A DNA stretch of 64,000 nucleotides from Sporofaciens musculi (GTDB taxonomy: Bacteria; Bacillota; Clostridia; Lachnospirales; Lachnospiraceae), in the NCBI RefSeq assembly GCF_009830285.1, contig NZ_WUQX01000001.1, positions 186,001-250,000 on the forward strand. The letters are read 5' to 3'. Below, piece by piece: positions 29,431-37,630 of this stretch. The notes beneath the pieces are model-generated. The model was not told the DNA's origin. It saw nothing but the letters and a program-made list of their open reading frames with translations, and made no database searches. The stretch's first letter is position 1, and each line of letters starts with the position of its first letter. A program made the position numbers and the translations under genes.

Positions 29431-29490
29431 CCTACAAAATTGTAGGCTGAGAGTCATGTTATTGTAGGATTTGGGTGGTATGCTTGTAGC
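29431..29490 (+). promoter_or_regulatory. Response-regulator operator block 2 (upstream of the ABC transporter genes)
   Basis: Same palindrome CCTACAAAATTGTAGG (29,431-29,446) followed by AGAGTCATG. Direct repeats ATTGTAGG at 29,439 and 29,461 and CTTGTAGC at 29,483 have an exact 22-nt period. The near identity with block 1 over about 30 nt shows both promoters share a regulator, most likely the one encoded at 26,469. Confidence 0.78.
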
Positions 29491-29586
29491 AGTTCAGGTA
29501 AAGAGCAGAGTTCCAAATAGCTTTTGCGGGAGGCATCTGCTTTTATCTCTGGGCAAAACAAATCAATGAAAGAGGTGCATAAGTAT

Positions 29587-30270
29587 ATGGATTTACTGGA
29601 AGTAAGATCAATTTCCAAAACTTACGGCAGTGGTGAAGCGGCTGTACACGCATTAAAAAAGGTTAGTTTTTCAGTTCCAAAAGGGGAATATGTTGCTATC
29701 ATTGGAGAATCTGGCTCCGGAAAAAGCACATTGCTTAACATGATTGGTGCGTTGGATAACCCAACATCGGGCAAAGTATTGATTGATGGAAAAGACATTT
29801 TTACAATGAAGGAGAGCAAGCTGACCATTTTCCGTAGGCGGAATATCGGTTTTATTTTTCAGGCATTCAACCTGATCCCGGAGCTGACCGTGGAGCAGAA
29901 CATTATTTTTCCGGTACTTCTGGATTACCAGAAGCCGGATCAGAAATATTTGGAGGAGATGTTGGATGTGTTGAATTTAAAAGAGCGCCGGAACCATCTG
30001 CCGAGCCAGTTATCCGGTGGACAGCAGCAGAGAGTGGCGATTGGGCGTGCGCTGATTACTCGTCCGGCTCTGATCCTTGCAGATGAGCCGACCGGTAACT
30101 TGGATACGCAGAACAGCAGCGAGGTGATTACATTGTTGAAAAATGCGTCAAAAAGGTATGCGCAGACGATTATTATGATTACACATAACCGGGGCATTGC
30201 ACAAACAGCAGACCGGGTACTGCAGGTGTCAGATGGAGTCCTGACTGACATGGGGAGGTGCAGTGAATGA
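29587..30270 (+). CDS. ABC transporter ATP-binding protein (MacB/BceA type)
   Basis: 227 residues from ATG 29,587 (RBS AGAGGTG). Walker [11 protein letters not shown] loop [12 protein letters not shown], signature [15 protein letters not shown], Walker [14 protein letters not shown] loop MITHNRG. The LolD/BceA-like class works with FtsX-type permeases to expel or detach peptides and lipids at the membrane. Its stop overlaps the permease start by 4 nt. With the two-component system upstream this resembles BceAB-RS resistance modules. Confidence 0.93.
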   Translation: MDLLEVRSISKTYGSGEAAVHALKKVSFSVPKGEYVAIIGESGSGKSTLLNMIGALDNPTSGKVLIDGKDIFTMKESKLTIFRRRNIGFIFQAFNLIPELTVEQNIIFPVLLDYQKPDQKYLEEMLDVLNLKERRNHLPSQLSGGQQQRVAIGRALITRPALILADEPTGNLDTQNSSEVITLLKNASKRYAQTIIMITHNRGIAQTADRVLQVSDGVLTDMGRCSE

Positions 30271-32594
30271 AAAGCTATTTAAGCCTTATCCCGATTTCAG
30301 CGAAGGTTCACAAGCGCCAGAGCCGGATGACACGAATTTGTATTATTCTTGCTGTCTTCCTCGTAACGGCAATTTTTTCTATGCTTGAAATGTGGATGAA
30401 TGGGCAGACAACGGCAATGCGCCATAATCATGGAGATTGGCACATTGCCCTTCAGAATGTACCGGAAGATAAAGCAGAAGAGATTTGCGGAAATGCTAAG
30501 GTTGAGGTTTCCTCATGGTATGATGCGATCAATGTTGATACTGACCAGGGCTATTATATAAATGGCAAAAATGCGGTTTTATATGGTGCTGAGGAAGCAT
30601 ACGTTACAGACATTATGAATTATCCGGCCGAGGGTTCTTATCCACAGGATAGAAATGAAGTTGCCCTCAGCACTGATGCAAAAGAACTTTTGGGGATTAG
30701 GGTAGGGGACAGTATTACCTTAAACATGCCAGCAGGAGTTTTTGAATATACCGTTTCTGGATTTTATGAGGATGATATAGAGTTTAACGATATCATTGAA
30801 GGTAGCTGCGTGTATATGAACAGGGAGACATTTGATAAAGTACGCAGCTTGAATGGCGTGGAAGCATCGTCTCAGTTTTATATCCGGTTCGAGAAAGAGA
30901 ATGGTTTGAAGAAAGCGATTGCTGAAATGAAAGGGCAATATAATCTTATGGATGAAAATGTTAAGGAGAACACGGCAGTTTTAAGTCTGCTGGGAGCCAG
31001 CTCCAATGAAAGTGTAAACAACCTTTATCCTCTGGCAATCGCTTGCTTGGTAATCATATTGATTGCCGGTGTTTTAATGATCTCAGGCTGCATGAACAGT
31101 AATGTGGCGCAGCGGACAAAGTTTTTTGGAATGATGCGGTGTGTAGGGGCAAGCAAACAGCAGATTGTACGTTTTGTAAGGCTTGAGGCATTGAACTGGT
31201 GTAAAACCGCTATCCCGATTGGATGTGCATTAGGGACGGTAACTTGTTGGATATCATGTACGATATTGCGGTTTGTTGTAAAAGGAGAATGGGTGGATAT
31301 GCCTCTTTTTTCGGTGAGCATAAGCGGCATTCTTTGGGGAGCTGTTGTGGGGGTAGTTACGGTATTTATTGCGGCGCAGTCTCCTGCTAAACAGGCGGCA
31401 AAAGTTTCCCCGGTAGCAGCAGTATCTGGAAATGTGGAATCATCAAAAAAAGTGATCCATGCGGCAAATACAAGACTTTTTAAAGTAGAAACTTCCCTTG
31501 GAATCCACCATGCGACAGGTTCTAAGAAAAACCTGTTTCTGATGACAGGTTCGTTTGCCCTTACAATCGTATTGTTTCTGGCTTTTTCCGCCTGCCTTGA
31601 TGTTGTGCATAAATTGCTTCCATCAGTGAGTGATTTTACACCGGATATTACGATTGCGAGCCAGGACGAATCAAATTCCATAGATAGAAGTTTGTTAGAA
31701 GATATTTCAGAAATATCGGGTGTAGAATCTGCTTTTGGCATGATGCTTGCTACGGACTATCCTGTTGAAATTAACGGCAACGCAGGGAAGATTGACCTGT
31801 TTTCTTATGGGGATTTTATGCTGGACAGCTTCAAAGGGTCAATGATAAGCGGAGATTTATCAAGCGTTTACGGGGATTCTGATTACGTGATGGCGGTCTA
31901 TAATGAGGCCGGGCATCTGAATGTGGGGGATAAAATAAAGATTGGAAATCATGAGATTGAAGTAACATGTGTTGCTTCCGAAGGAGTTGGGAGTGTCAGC
32001 GGCGCGACCGTTGTGGTTTGTTCAGAAGAAACCTATCGGAATCTGACAGGGGAGCAGGATTATGCTACCGTGAGCATAATAACAAAAAGTAATATATCCG
32101 AATCGGAAGTAGAGCAGATACGTGATTTGTCTGATGGATATCAATTTTTCGATGACAGGGAAGAAAAGAACGATGTTTCTGGATCCTACTGGGTATTCCG
32201 AATTGCGGCATACGGTTTCCTAGCAATCATTTCTCTGATAACCGTGTTGAATATTATGAACAGCATTTCAATGAGTGTATCTGCAAGAGTGAAGCAATAT
32301 GGAGCAATGCGTGCTGTTGGAATGGAAAGCAGGCAGGTTACAAAGATGATAACGGCAGAGGCAGTAGCATACGCTGTTTGTGGCACAATTGCAGGAACTG
32401 TACTTGGGTTAATACTTCACTATTTGATTTATGTGAAGATTGTCATTAGTCATTTCGGTGGTTTTTGGAATATTCCATTTACTACAATTGGAATTGTATT
32501 TTTGCTGGTTGCCTTTTCGTGCATTATTTCGGTTCATGGACCGGCGAAACGTATGAGGAACATAGCAATCACGGATACGATTAATGACCTGTAA
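30267..32594 (+). CDS. FtsX/MacB-type ABC transporter permease
   Basis: 775 residues. An N-terminal helix (residues about 22-42) is followed by a MacB-like extracellular domain (to about 245), a first FtsX core with three helices (about 250-385, motif [11 protein letters not shown]), a second extracellular domain with paired cytoplasmic edges, and a C-terminal FtsX core ([12 protein letters not shown]). The two cores with duplicated MR(C/A)VG motifs are characteristic of BceB/YtrF-like permeases with 8-10 helices. Works with the ATPase overlapping upstream. Likely substrate: an antimicrobial or lipid-bound peptide; the sequence does not specify. Confidence 0.88.
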   Translation: MKSYLSLIPISAKVHKRQSRMTRICIILAVFLVTAIFSMLEMWMNGQTTAMRHNHGDWHIALQNVPEDKAEEICGNAKVEVSSWYDAINVDTDQGYYINGKNAVLYGAEEAYVTDIMNYPAEGSYPQDRNEVALSTDAKELLGIRVGDSITLNMPAGVFEYTVSGFYEDDIEFNDIIEGSCVYMNRETFDKVRSLNGVEASSQFYIRFEKENGLKKAIAEMKGQYNLMDENVKENTAVLSLLGASSNESVNNLYPLAIACLVIILIAGVLMISGCMNSNVAQRTKFFGMMRCVGASKQQIVRFVRLEALNWCKTAIPIGCALGTVTCWISCTILRFVVKGEWVDMPLFSVSISGILWGAVVGVVTVFIAAQSPAKQAAKVSPVAAVSGNVESSKKVIHAANTRLFKVETSLGIHHATGSKKNLFLMTGSFALTIVLFLAFSACLDVVHKLLPSVSDFTPDITIASQDESNSIDRSLLEDISEISGVESAFGMMLATDYPVEINGNAGKIDLFSYGDFMLDSFKGSMISGDLSSVYGDSDYVMAVYNEAGHLNVGDKIKIGNHEIEVTCVASEGVGSVSGATVVVCSEETYRNLTGEQDYATVSIITKSNISESEVEQIRDLSDGYQFFDDREEKNDVSGSYWVFRIAAYGFLAIISLITVLNIMNSISMSVSARVKQYGAMRAVGMESRQVTKMITAEAVAYAVCGTIAGTVLGLILHYLIYVKIVISHFGGFWNIPFTTIGIVFLLVAFSCIISVHGPAKRMRNIAITDTINDL

Positions 32595-32613
32595 TTGGAA
32601 CGGCAGATAAAAA

Positions 32614-32653
32614 CTGCGGCACAGTAGGAAAAGAAAAAGCTGCTGTGCCGCAG
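32614..32653 (+). terminator. Terminator after the permease gene
   Basis: A perfect 11-bp stem, CTGCGGCACAG / CTGTGCCGCAG, with an 18-nt loop; only a weak T tract (AATTTCT) follows, so it may be leaky. Confidence 0.65.
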
Positions 32654-32691
32654 AATTTCTACACAGTAGTTTCAGAATGTGAGAACGGCAT

Positions 32692-32868
32692 ATGGAAAAT
32701 AAGAGTTACATTTGCAGCACATTGATTCGGCGGGGCAAGGAAATAGGAATGATTGCTGCATTGTATGTATTTATGGTTCTGCTCGGCCTGCTGTTTCTTG
32801 GCGTTGGTATTGTATGGGAACTGGCAGATTGTATTGTTAGAAAGCTGGAGAAGGATGGATGCTTATGA
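32692..32868 (+). CDS. Small single-pass membrane protein
   Basis: 58 residues: a polar N-terminus (MENKSYICSTLIRRGKE), one long hydrophobic helix (about residues 19-43), and a short charged tail (RKLEKDGCL). It overlaps the transglycosylase start by 10 nt, so the two are translationally coupled. No family recognised. Position suggests a small partner or regulator of the transglycosylase. Confidence 0.6.
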   Translation: MENKSYICSTLIRRGKEIGMIAALYVFMVLLGLLFLGVGIVWELADCIVRKLEKDGCL

Positions 32869-33593
32869 GAAGAAGGCAGAAAAAGAAACATTCGGGTAGA
32901 AAACTTTTGCAGAATCTGATGACGGTTCTGCTTTGCATATTCGTTGTGGCAATCGCTTTTTTCGGTGTGAAAGGCTATCAGATGTACAAAGAAGCAGTGA
33001 CGGAAAGGCCGATCAATGAGCGCGTGGAAGAAATTCGTGGCATGGAAAGGTTTACTCCTTATTCCGAACTGCCACAGTTTTATATAGATGCCACGATATC
33101 CGTGGAGGACCACCGGTTTGAGAACCACTGTGGGATCGACTTGATTGCAATTGGGCGAGCTGCGCTGACGGATATCAAGGAACGGTCATTTGTGCAGGGC
33201 GGGAGTACGATCACGCAGCAGCTTGCGAAAAATATGCTTTTCACGCAGGAGAAGAGGCTGGAACGGAAGGCCGCGGAAGTGTTTGCGGCGCTGGAATTGG
33301 AGTCCGGCTATACCAAAGAAGAAATCTTTGAGCTGTATGTCAACACATCCTATTTTGGAAATGGGTACTGTGGTGTTGGCGAGGCTGTTGCCGGATATTT
33401 TGGGAAATCGCTTTCTGAGCTGAGTGAATACGAATGTGCGATACTGGCGGGGATTCTCAATGAGCCCTCTCATTATTCACCAGAGGTGAATAATGAATTG
33501 GCAGTACAAAGAACAGAAATAGTTCTGGATAGTATGGTGGGAAATAAGATAATTACATGGGAAGATGCCAGAAGAATTAAAACGAAAGAATAA
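32859..33593 (+). CDS. Monofunctional peptidoglycan glycosyltransferase (GT51)
   Basis: 244 residues (a second ATG at 32,865 is equally possible). A basic start, one N-terminal membrane helix (residues about 20-42), then a GT51 domain with the catalytic-Glu motif SVEDHRFENHCGID, the QGGSTITQQLAKN motif, and RKAAEVFAALELE. It polymerises lipid II glycan chains outside the membrane and has no transpeptidase domain. As the last gene of the envelope-stress module it could rebuild or protect the wall when lipid II is under attack. A terminator follows at 33,610. Confidence 0.9.
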   Translation: MLMRRRQKKKHSGRKLLQNLMTVLLCIFVVAIAFFGVKGYQMYKEAVTERPINERVEEIRGMERFTPYSELPQFYIDATISVEDHRFENHCGIDLIAIGRAALTDIKERSFVQGGSTITQQLAKNMLFTQEKRLERKAAEVFAALELESGYTKEEIFELYVNTSYFGNGYCGVGEAVAGYFGKSLSELSEYECAILAGILNEPSHYSPEVNNELAVQRTEIVLDSMVGNKIITWEDARRIKTKE

Positions 33594-33609
33594 TTGAATA
33601 AAGATAAAC

Positions 33610-33648
33610 GAGGTGCAATTACTAAATTCAGTGATTGGCCTCTTTTTT
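33610..33648 (+). terminator. Terminator after the transglycosylase gene
   Basis: GAGGTGCAATTACT pairs with AGTGATTGGCCTC around AAATTC, followed by TTTTTT. Confidence 0.75.
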
Positions 33649-33688
33649 ATGCATATTAAAAAAGAACAGACGAAAATCGCAGAAATTA

Positions 33689-33748
33689 TTACAACAAATA
33701 ACGGTATTTTTACATCAGAAGAAAATGAGGAAAAGGTAATGGTATAAT
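33689..33748 (+). promoter_or_regulatory. Agr-type promoter of the RiPP operon (operator + -10)
   Basis: Direct repeats TTACAACAA (33,689) and TTACATCAG (33,710) are exactly 21 nt apart, the usual layout of LytTR-regulator sites. TATAAT lies at 33,743-33,748, 33 nt from the start of the second repeat, and no -35 is seen. The same arrangement precedes agrD (43,097) and the receiver-like gene (42,538). Confidence 0.72.
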
Positions 33749-33775
33749 TGAACTATCAAAAAAGCAGGTGAGAGC

Positions 33776-35581
33776 ATGAAAGTTGTAAAAGATTATATTA
33801 AGAAATTAGGATTCGTTTTTAAAGAAATTTTCAAAGCAGGACCAAGTGTATTTTTTCTTTCAATAGGGTCAATGGCGATTGCTGGTATTAGTCCGGTACT
33901 CATTACTTATCTGACGGCAGAATTGATTGAAAAATTGGGACAGAATATTGGAAATGATTCTCAGACAGTATATGTGAAAGTAATAGGTGCATTTATAGTG
34001 ATGTTTCTTCTTGTTGTAATATCATATGCTACTGAAAGCATAAAGACAGTCATATGTGCTGTGGCGGGATTAAAACTATCCCATAATATTGAAAATTTAG
34101 TCGCGGATAAGTTCCAAAGTATCAAACAGGAAAGAATTGATAATCCTGAATTTTTGGATTTGCATTCAAATACTTTGAATAGATGCGGCTCTGAGCCGCT
34201 GAATTTAATGGAAAGCCTATTTGGTACTGTTGCTAATGTAATAAGTCTTATAGGATATACGATTATTATAGCGAAACATAATATAATAGCGTTTTTGGTT
34301 ATTGTTATTTTCACAATTCCAATCATTGTTTTTAAGAGAAAATATCAGGGATTGACATTCCGATTTTACAATGAAAGAACAATGCAACTGCGAAGGATTA
34401 TGTATTATCTGGAATTACTGACGGAACCTGAATACACGAATGAGGTTAGAGGGTACAGATTATATGATTATATTAGAGACCAAAGAGAAGAACTGTTCCG
34501 GGATTTTATAAATGGAAATACAAAAATTGCTGCAAAAGAAATTACAGTGTCATTGATAACCAGTTTGATTTCTATGATAGGAGCTATCTTAGTTGGCGTA
34601 TGGCTGATCCATAAAACGATTGCAGGAACGATATCAGTATCAGAATTTTATTTGTTGATTACAGCAATTATGACGCTTGCTACTGATTTACTGGCGTTAT
34701 CGGATCAGATAGCATCAAACAGTAAAAGTATGATGTTTATCAATTACATATTTGATTATATGGAAGAGCCAAATTTGATAGAAAACAGCGATTTGAAAAT
34801 CACGGAAAAATCGATACATGATATTTGTTTTGAAAATGTGAGCTTTAAATATACAGGTTCTGACAACTATGTATTGAAAAACATTAGTGTGAGCTTCAAT
34901 ACAAGTGAAACAGTTTGTCTTGTAGGTGAAAATGGAAGTGGAAAATCTACTTTTGTTAAACTGTTGCTAAGAATTTATGACCCGACAGAGGGGCGCATAT
35001 TATTGGATGGCATAGATCTAAAAGCATATGATATCAATGAGATACGAAAATTTTACGGTGTATTGTTCCAAGATTATGTGAAATTTTCTGATAGCGTCCA
35101 CAATTGTATTGGTTTTGGAAATATAGATAATATACAAAATGATGAGGGGATAGCAGAAGCTGCTAAATTAACAGGTGCGGATACATTTATTGAAAACTAC
35201 AAGGATGGATATGAAACAAATTTAAGTAAAATGTTTTTCAATGATGCAATAGAGCCATCTGGAGGACAATGGCAGAAAATAGCCATTTCAAGGGCTGTTT
35301 ATTCGGATGCTCAGGTGTTGGTTTTGGACGAACCGACGGCTGCACTGGATCCTAAATCAGAGGTGAAAATGTTTGATACATTCAAAAATATAAGTGAGTT
35401 AAAATCGACGATAATTATTTCTCATAGAATGTATATTACAAAATTATCAAATAAAATCATTCTGTTAGAAAACGGAAATCTTGTAGAAGAAGGAAGCTTT
35501 GAAGAACTTATTAAAGTGAAGAAGGAATTTTATTCCATGTATAAAATACAATCGGACAGTTATTCCATGTCTGTCGAGTAG
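33776..35581 (+). CDS. ABC exporter (fused TMD-NBD), RiPP peptide export
   Basis: 601 residues, RBS AGGTGAGAG. About six membrane helices in residues 20-320, then an ATPase domain: Walker A GENGSGKST near residue 383, Q loop VLFQDYVKFSD, a modified signature EPSGGQWQK in place of LSGGQ, Walker B VLVLDEPTAALD, and H loop IIISHRMY. There is no N-terminal C39 peptidase domain, so leader removal must be done by another protein, perhaps the subtilase-like protein of the operon. First gene of the RiPP operon and directly behind the Agr-type promoter. Confidence 0.88.
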   Translation: MKVVKDYIKKLGFVFKEIFKAGPSVFFLSIGSMAIAGISPVLITYLTAELIEKLGQNIGNDSQTVYVKVIGAFIVMFLLVVISYATESIKTVICAVAGLKLSHNIENLVADKFQSIKQERIDNPEFLDLHSNTLNRCGSEPLNLMESLFGTVANVISLIGYTIIIAKHNIIAFLVIVIFTIPIIVFKRKYQGLTFRFYNERTMQLRRIMYYLELLTEPEYTNEVRGYRLYDYIRDQREELFRDFINGNTKIAAKEITVSLITSLISMIGAILVGVWLIHKTIAGTISVSEFYLLITAIMTLATDLLALSDQIASNSKSMMFINYIFDYMEEPNLIENSDLKITEKSIHDICFENVSFKYTGSDNYVLKNISVSFNTSETVCLVGENGSGKSTFVKLLLRIYDPTEGRILLDGIDLKAYDINEIRKFYGVLFQDYVKFSDSVHNCIGFGNIDNIQNDEGIAEAAKLTGADTFIENYKDGYETNLSKMFFNDAIEPSGGQWQKIAISRAVYSDAQVLVLDEPTAALDPKSEVKMFDTFKNISELKSTIIISHRMYITKLSNKIILLENGNLVEEGSFEELIKVKKEFYSMYKIQSDSYSMSVE

Positions 35582-35594
35582 AAAAAGATAAAAA

Positions 35595-35632
35595 CGGGTT
35601 ATTGATTATTTATATGGTCTGCTATATAGATG
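35595..35632. repeat. Inverted repeat flanking the precursor genes, left arm
   Basis: A 38-nt arm whose reverse complement matches 36,232-36,268 with only two substitutions and one single-base gap. It begins 14 nt after the exporter stop and ends 23 nt before the first precursor gene. Confidence 0.85.
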
Positions 35633-35654
35633 ATGTAGGAAAGGAAGTGAAAAT

Positions 35655-35792
35655 ATGCAGGATAAGAAAGTTAATCTGAAAAAGGTCAATAAGACCAACA
35701 GTTCAACAGTAAGAACTCTGGATTGTCATTGCACTTGTGGAGGAAGAGTTTTGCAGGCTGTTACGAAAGGATATTTAGGAAGTTTCCTTTAA
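35655..35792 (+). CDS. RiPP precursor peptide 1 (C-H-C-x-C core)
   Basis: 45 residues from ATG 35,655, RBS GGAAG. Shared leader NLKKVNK (7-13) and STVRTL (17-22), then the core with C24, C26 and C28 (LDCHCTCGG), GY at 39-40 and a C-terminal FL. It is one of three tandem paralogues upstream of a SPASM radical-SAM gene. I infer that the cysteines are joined by thioether bonds (ranthipeptide/sactipeptide type), as in other Cys-rich precursors with SPASM maturases. It resembles the Clostridium CLI_3235-type bacteriocin family as I recall it, to be checked. Possible end product: a small antimicrobial or signalling peptide. Confidence 0.82.
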   Translation: MQDKKVNLKKVNKTNSSTVRTLDCHCTCGGRVLQAVTKGYLGSFL

Positions 35793-35844
35793 GCAAAATT
35801 ATAACAAGATATGTAGAAATTTATTTTAGTAGAGGTGATTTGAA

Positions 35845-35988
35845 ATGAGCAATAAAAGACCAAATTTGAAGAAAGTTAATACGGCAAATGCATCAACAGT
35901 AAAGACATTGGCATGCCATTGTGGCTGCGAGGGTAAAGCCGTTACAGCTTTTACATTGGGCTATTTGAAGAATTTCGCGAATAATTAG
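35845..35988 (+). CDS. RiPP precursor peptide 2 (C-H-C-x-C core)
   Basis: 47 residues from ATG 35,845, RBS AGAGGTGA. Same plan as peptide 1: NLKKVN at 7-12, STVKTL at 17-22, C24-H-C26-G-C28, G30-K31, GY at 39-40, F44; it ends with extra ANN. Asp23 of the other two is Ala here, and the tail differs, so the mature product would be distinct. Spacing to peptide 1 is 52 nt. Confidence 0.82.
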   Translation: MSNKRPNLKKVNTANASTVKTLACHCGCEGKAVTAFTLGYLKNFANN

Positions 35989-36046
35989 AAATCACGCAGG
36001 AAAATATCTTTTGGGTATTAAATGCAATTTGTAAGGAGGTGAAATC

Positions 36047-36184
36047 ATGACCATTAAAAGAGTTAATTTGAAGAAGATTAACAAGGCGAATAATTCAACG
36101 GTGAAAACCTTGGATTGCCACTGTGGATGCTCAGGTAAGCCTGTATCAGCATATAGCAAGGGATATGTAGGAATGTTCTTGTAA
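36047..36184 (+). CDS. RiPP precursor peptide 3 (C-H-C-x-C core)
   Basis: 45 residues from ATG 36,047 with a strong RBS (AAGGAGGTGA). NLKKIN at 7-12, STVKTL at 17-22, C24-H-C26-G-C28, GK at 30-31, GY at 39-40, ending MFL. Its RBS is the strongest of the three, so it may be the most translated. The three genes share cysteine spacing exactly, but the residues between the core cysteines and the GY motif vary, as expected of a diversified bioactive part. Confidence 0.82.
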   Translation: MTIKRVNLKKINKANNSTVKTLDCHCGCSGKPVSAYSKGYVGMFL

Positions 36185-36231
36185 TCTCTAAAGCCGGTAC
36201 ATATCAGATATAAAATCTGAAAATAAAAAAC

Positions 36232-36268
36232 CATCTAATAGCAGACTATATAAATAATCAATACCCCG
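36232..36268. repeat. Inverted repeat flanking the precursor genes, right arm
   Basis: A 37-nt arm complementary to 35,595-35,632 (35 of 38 positions). It ends 19 nt before the radical-SAM start, so the two arms bracket exactly the three precursor genes. Confidence 0.85.
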
Positions 36269-36287
36269 ATAATGAGAAGGAGAAAAA

Positions 36288-37613
36288 ATGTATTTATCAA
36301 AAGTAATTAAGGCGGACAATCATTTGTACGTCTATGATGCATTAAACAACAAATTTGCTACGATTAATTCGGAAAATGATTTGTTAGATGACAACAGTTA
36401 TGTGGAATTTTTACATGATAACAATTTTAGAGATATAAAAAAGCCATGTGAATTTGAAATAAAATATCCTTTTAGTGAAGATGAATTAAAAGGAATGTTT
36501 AGCAATAAAGTAAAAAGTGTTACTTTGGCACTTACTGAACAGTGTAATTTAAGATGCAAATATTGTGGATATATGCCGAAGTATTTGGATCATGACTATC
36601 ATTTGAAGGAAATGTCAAGAGAGATTGCATTTATGGCGATAGATTTTCTTATGAAAAATTCACAGGAAAGTGATGTGTGTAATATTGGTTTTTATGGCGG
36701 AGAACCCCTACTTCGGTTAGACCTTATAAAAGAATGCATTGCCTATGTGAAAGAAAGATATCCATTCAGACAGCCTACCTATAATATTACGACAAATGCA
36801 ACGCTACTCAATGATGAGGTAGTTGCATTCTTGATTGATAATGATATTCAGATAACCATTAGCCTTGATGGACCGGAAAAGGAGCAGAACAAATACCGTG
36901 TCGATGGAAGTGGTAAAGCCAGTTATGATAAAGCGTATCAGAATATTCAGGAGCTTTGCAGAAGCTATCCTAAATATTTTAAGGAAAGTGTTAACTATAA
37001 CGTGGTTCTGTATAATGGAGCCAGTGAGAAACTCTTTGAGTCTCTGGATAATCTGTGGAAATCAGATGTGACGCTGGTAGATTTGTTTGAAACGGAATAT
37101 TTTAAGCAGGTAAGGGATAAGAGGGATGATGAGGAAAGAAAAGATGAGCCATTTGATGCGAAAGTTTATGACTTTGCTTACAGAAATATGTTGATGAATA
37201 TGAAAAAATATTATAATGCGTTTAATACATCAGAAATCAGCAATATCATTCTTCCAGGTGGTTTTTGCATCCCCGGTGTGAGAAAAAACTTTATTACCAC
37301 AGATGGGAAAATCATCGTATGTGAGAAGGTGGATGAAAAAGAGGAGCTTTTTGAAATCGGAGATGTTTATATGGGTATTGATATGAAAAAGATTAAACGG
37401 CTTGTTGATGAGACTGTAAAATGCTTAGGCAAATGCAAACATTGTTGGGCTGCCAGATTCTGTAATATTTGTTTTATGGATGTTTTGAAGCCAGGAAATG
37501 AATATTGTGAACAGTCTCGAAAAAATGTAGAAAATGAGTTGGGATATTATCTTGACCAGATTTGTGAGGATAGAGAGTTGGTTAATTATATATCCAATAT
37601 ATCACTAATTTAG
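36288..37613 (+). CDS. Radical SAM/SPASM peptide maturase
   Basis: 441 residues, RBS GAAGGAG. Residues 1-70 resemble a peptide-recognition N-terminus. The radical-SAM cluster motif is C86-x3-C90-x2-C93 (TEQCNLRCKYCGY), followed by GGEPLLR for SAM binding. The C-terminal SPASM domain has many cysteines: CIPG, IVCEK, then CLGKCKHCWAARFCNICF and YCEQ, enough for two auxiliary 4Fe-4S clusters. Such enzymes form thioether or C-C crosslinks in RiPP precursors. Placed directly behind three Cys-rich precursors, it is the maturase. It fits the Cys-rich-peptide maturase (CCPM-like) group as I recall it. Confidence 0.9.
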   Translation: MYLSKVIKADNHLYVYDALNNKFATINSENDLLDDNSYVEFLHDNNFRDIKKPCEFEIKYPFSEDELKGMFSNKVKSVTLALTEQCNLRCKYCGYMPKYLDHDYHLKEMSREIAFMAIDFLMKNSQESDVCNIGFYGGEPLLRLDLIKECIAYVKERYPFRQPTYNITTNATLLNDEVVAFLIDNDIQITISLDGPEKEQNKYRVDGSGKASYDKAYQNIQELCRSYPKYFKESVNYNVVLYNGASEKLFESLDNLWKSDVTLVDLFETEYFKQVRDKRDDEERKDEPFDAKVYDFAYRNMLMNMKKYYNAFNTSEISNIILPGGFCIPGVRKNFITTDGKIIVCEKVDEKEELFEIGDVYMGIDMKKIKRLVDETVKCLGKCKHCWAARFCNICFMDVLKPGNEYCEQSRKNVENELGYYLDQICEDRELVNYISNISLI

Positions 37614-37630
37614 ATACGAGGAGGATGAAA

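Noticed and set aside
33655-33747. Short frame of about 30 codons before the exporter gene
   Set aside because: It overlaps the Agr-type operator and -10 box and has no clear RBS; better explained as promoter DNA.
35595-35632. The repeat before the precursor genes as an ordinary terminator of the exporter gene
   Set aside because: This arm does not fold on itself; its partner is 600 nt away, and no T tract follows.
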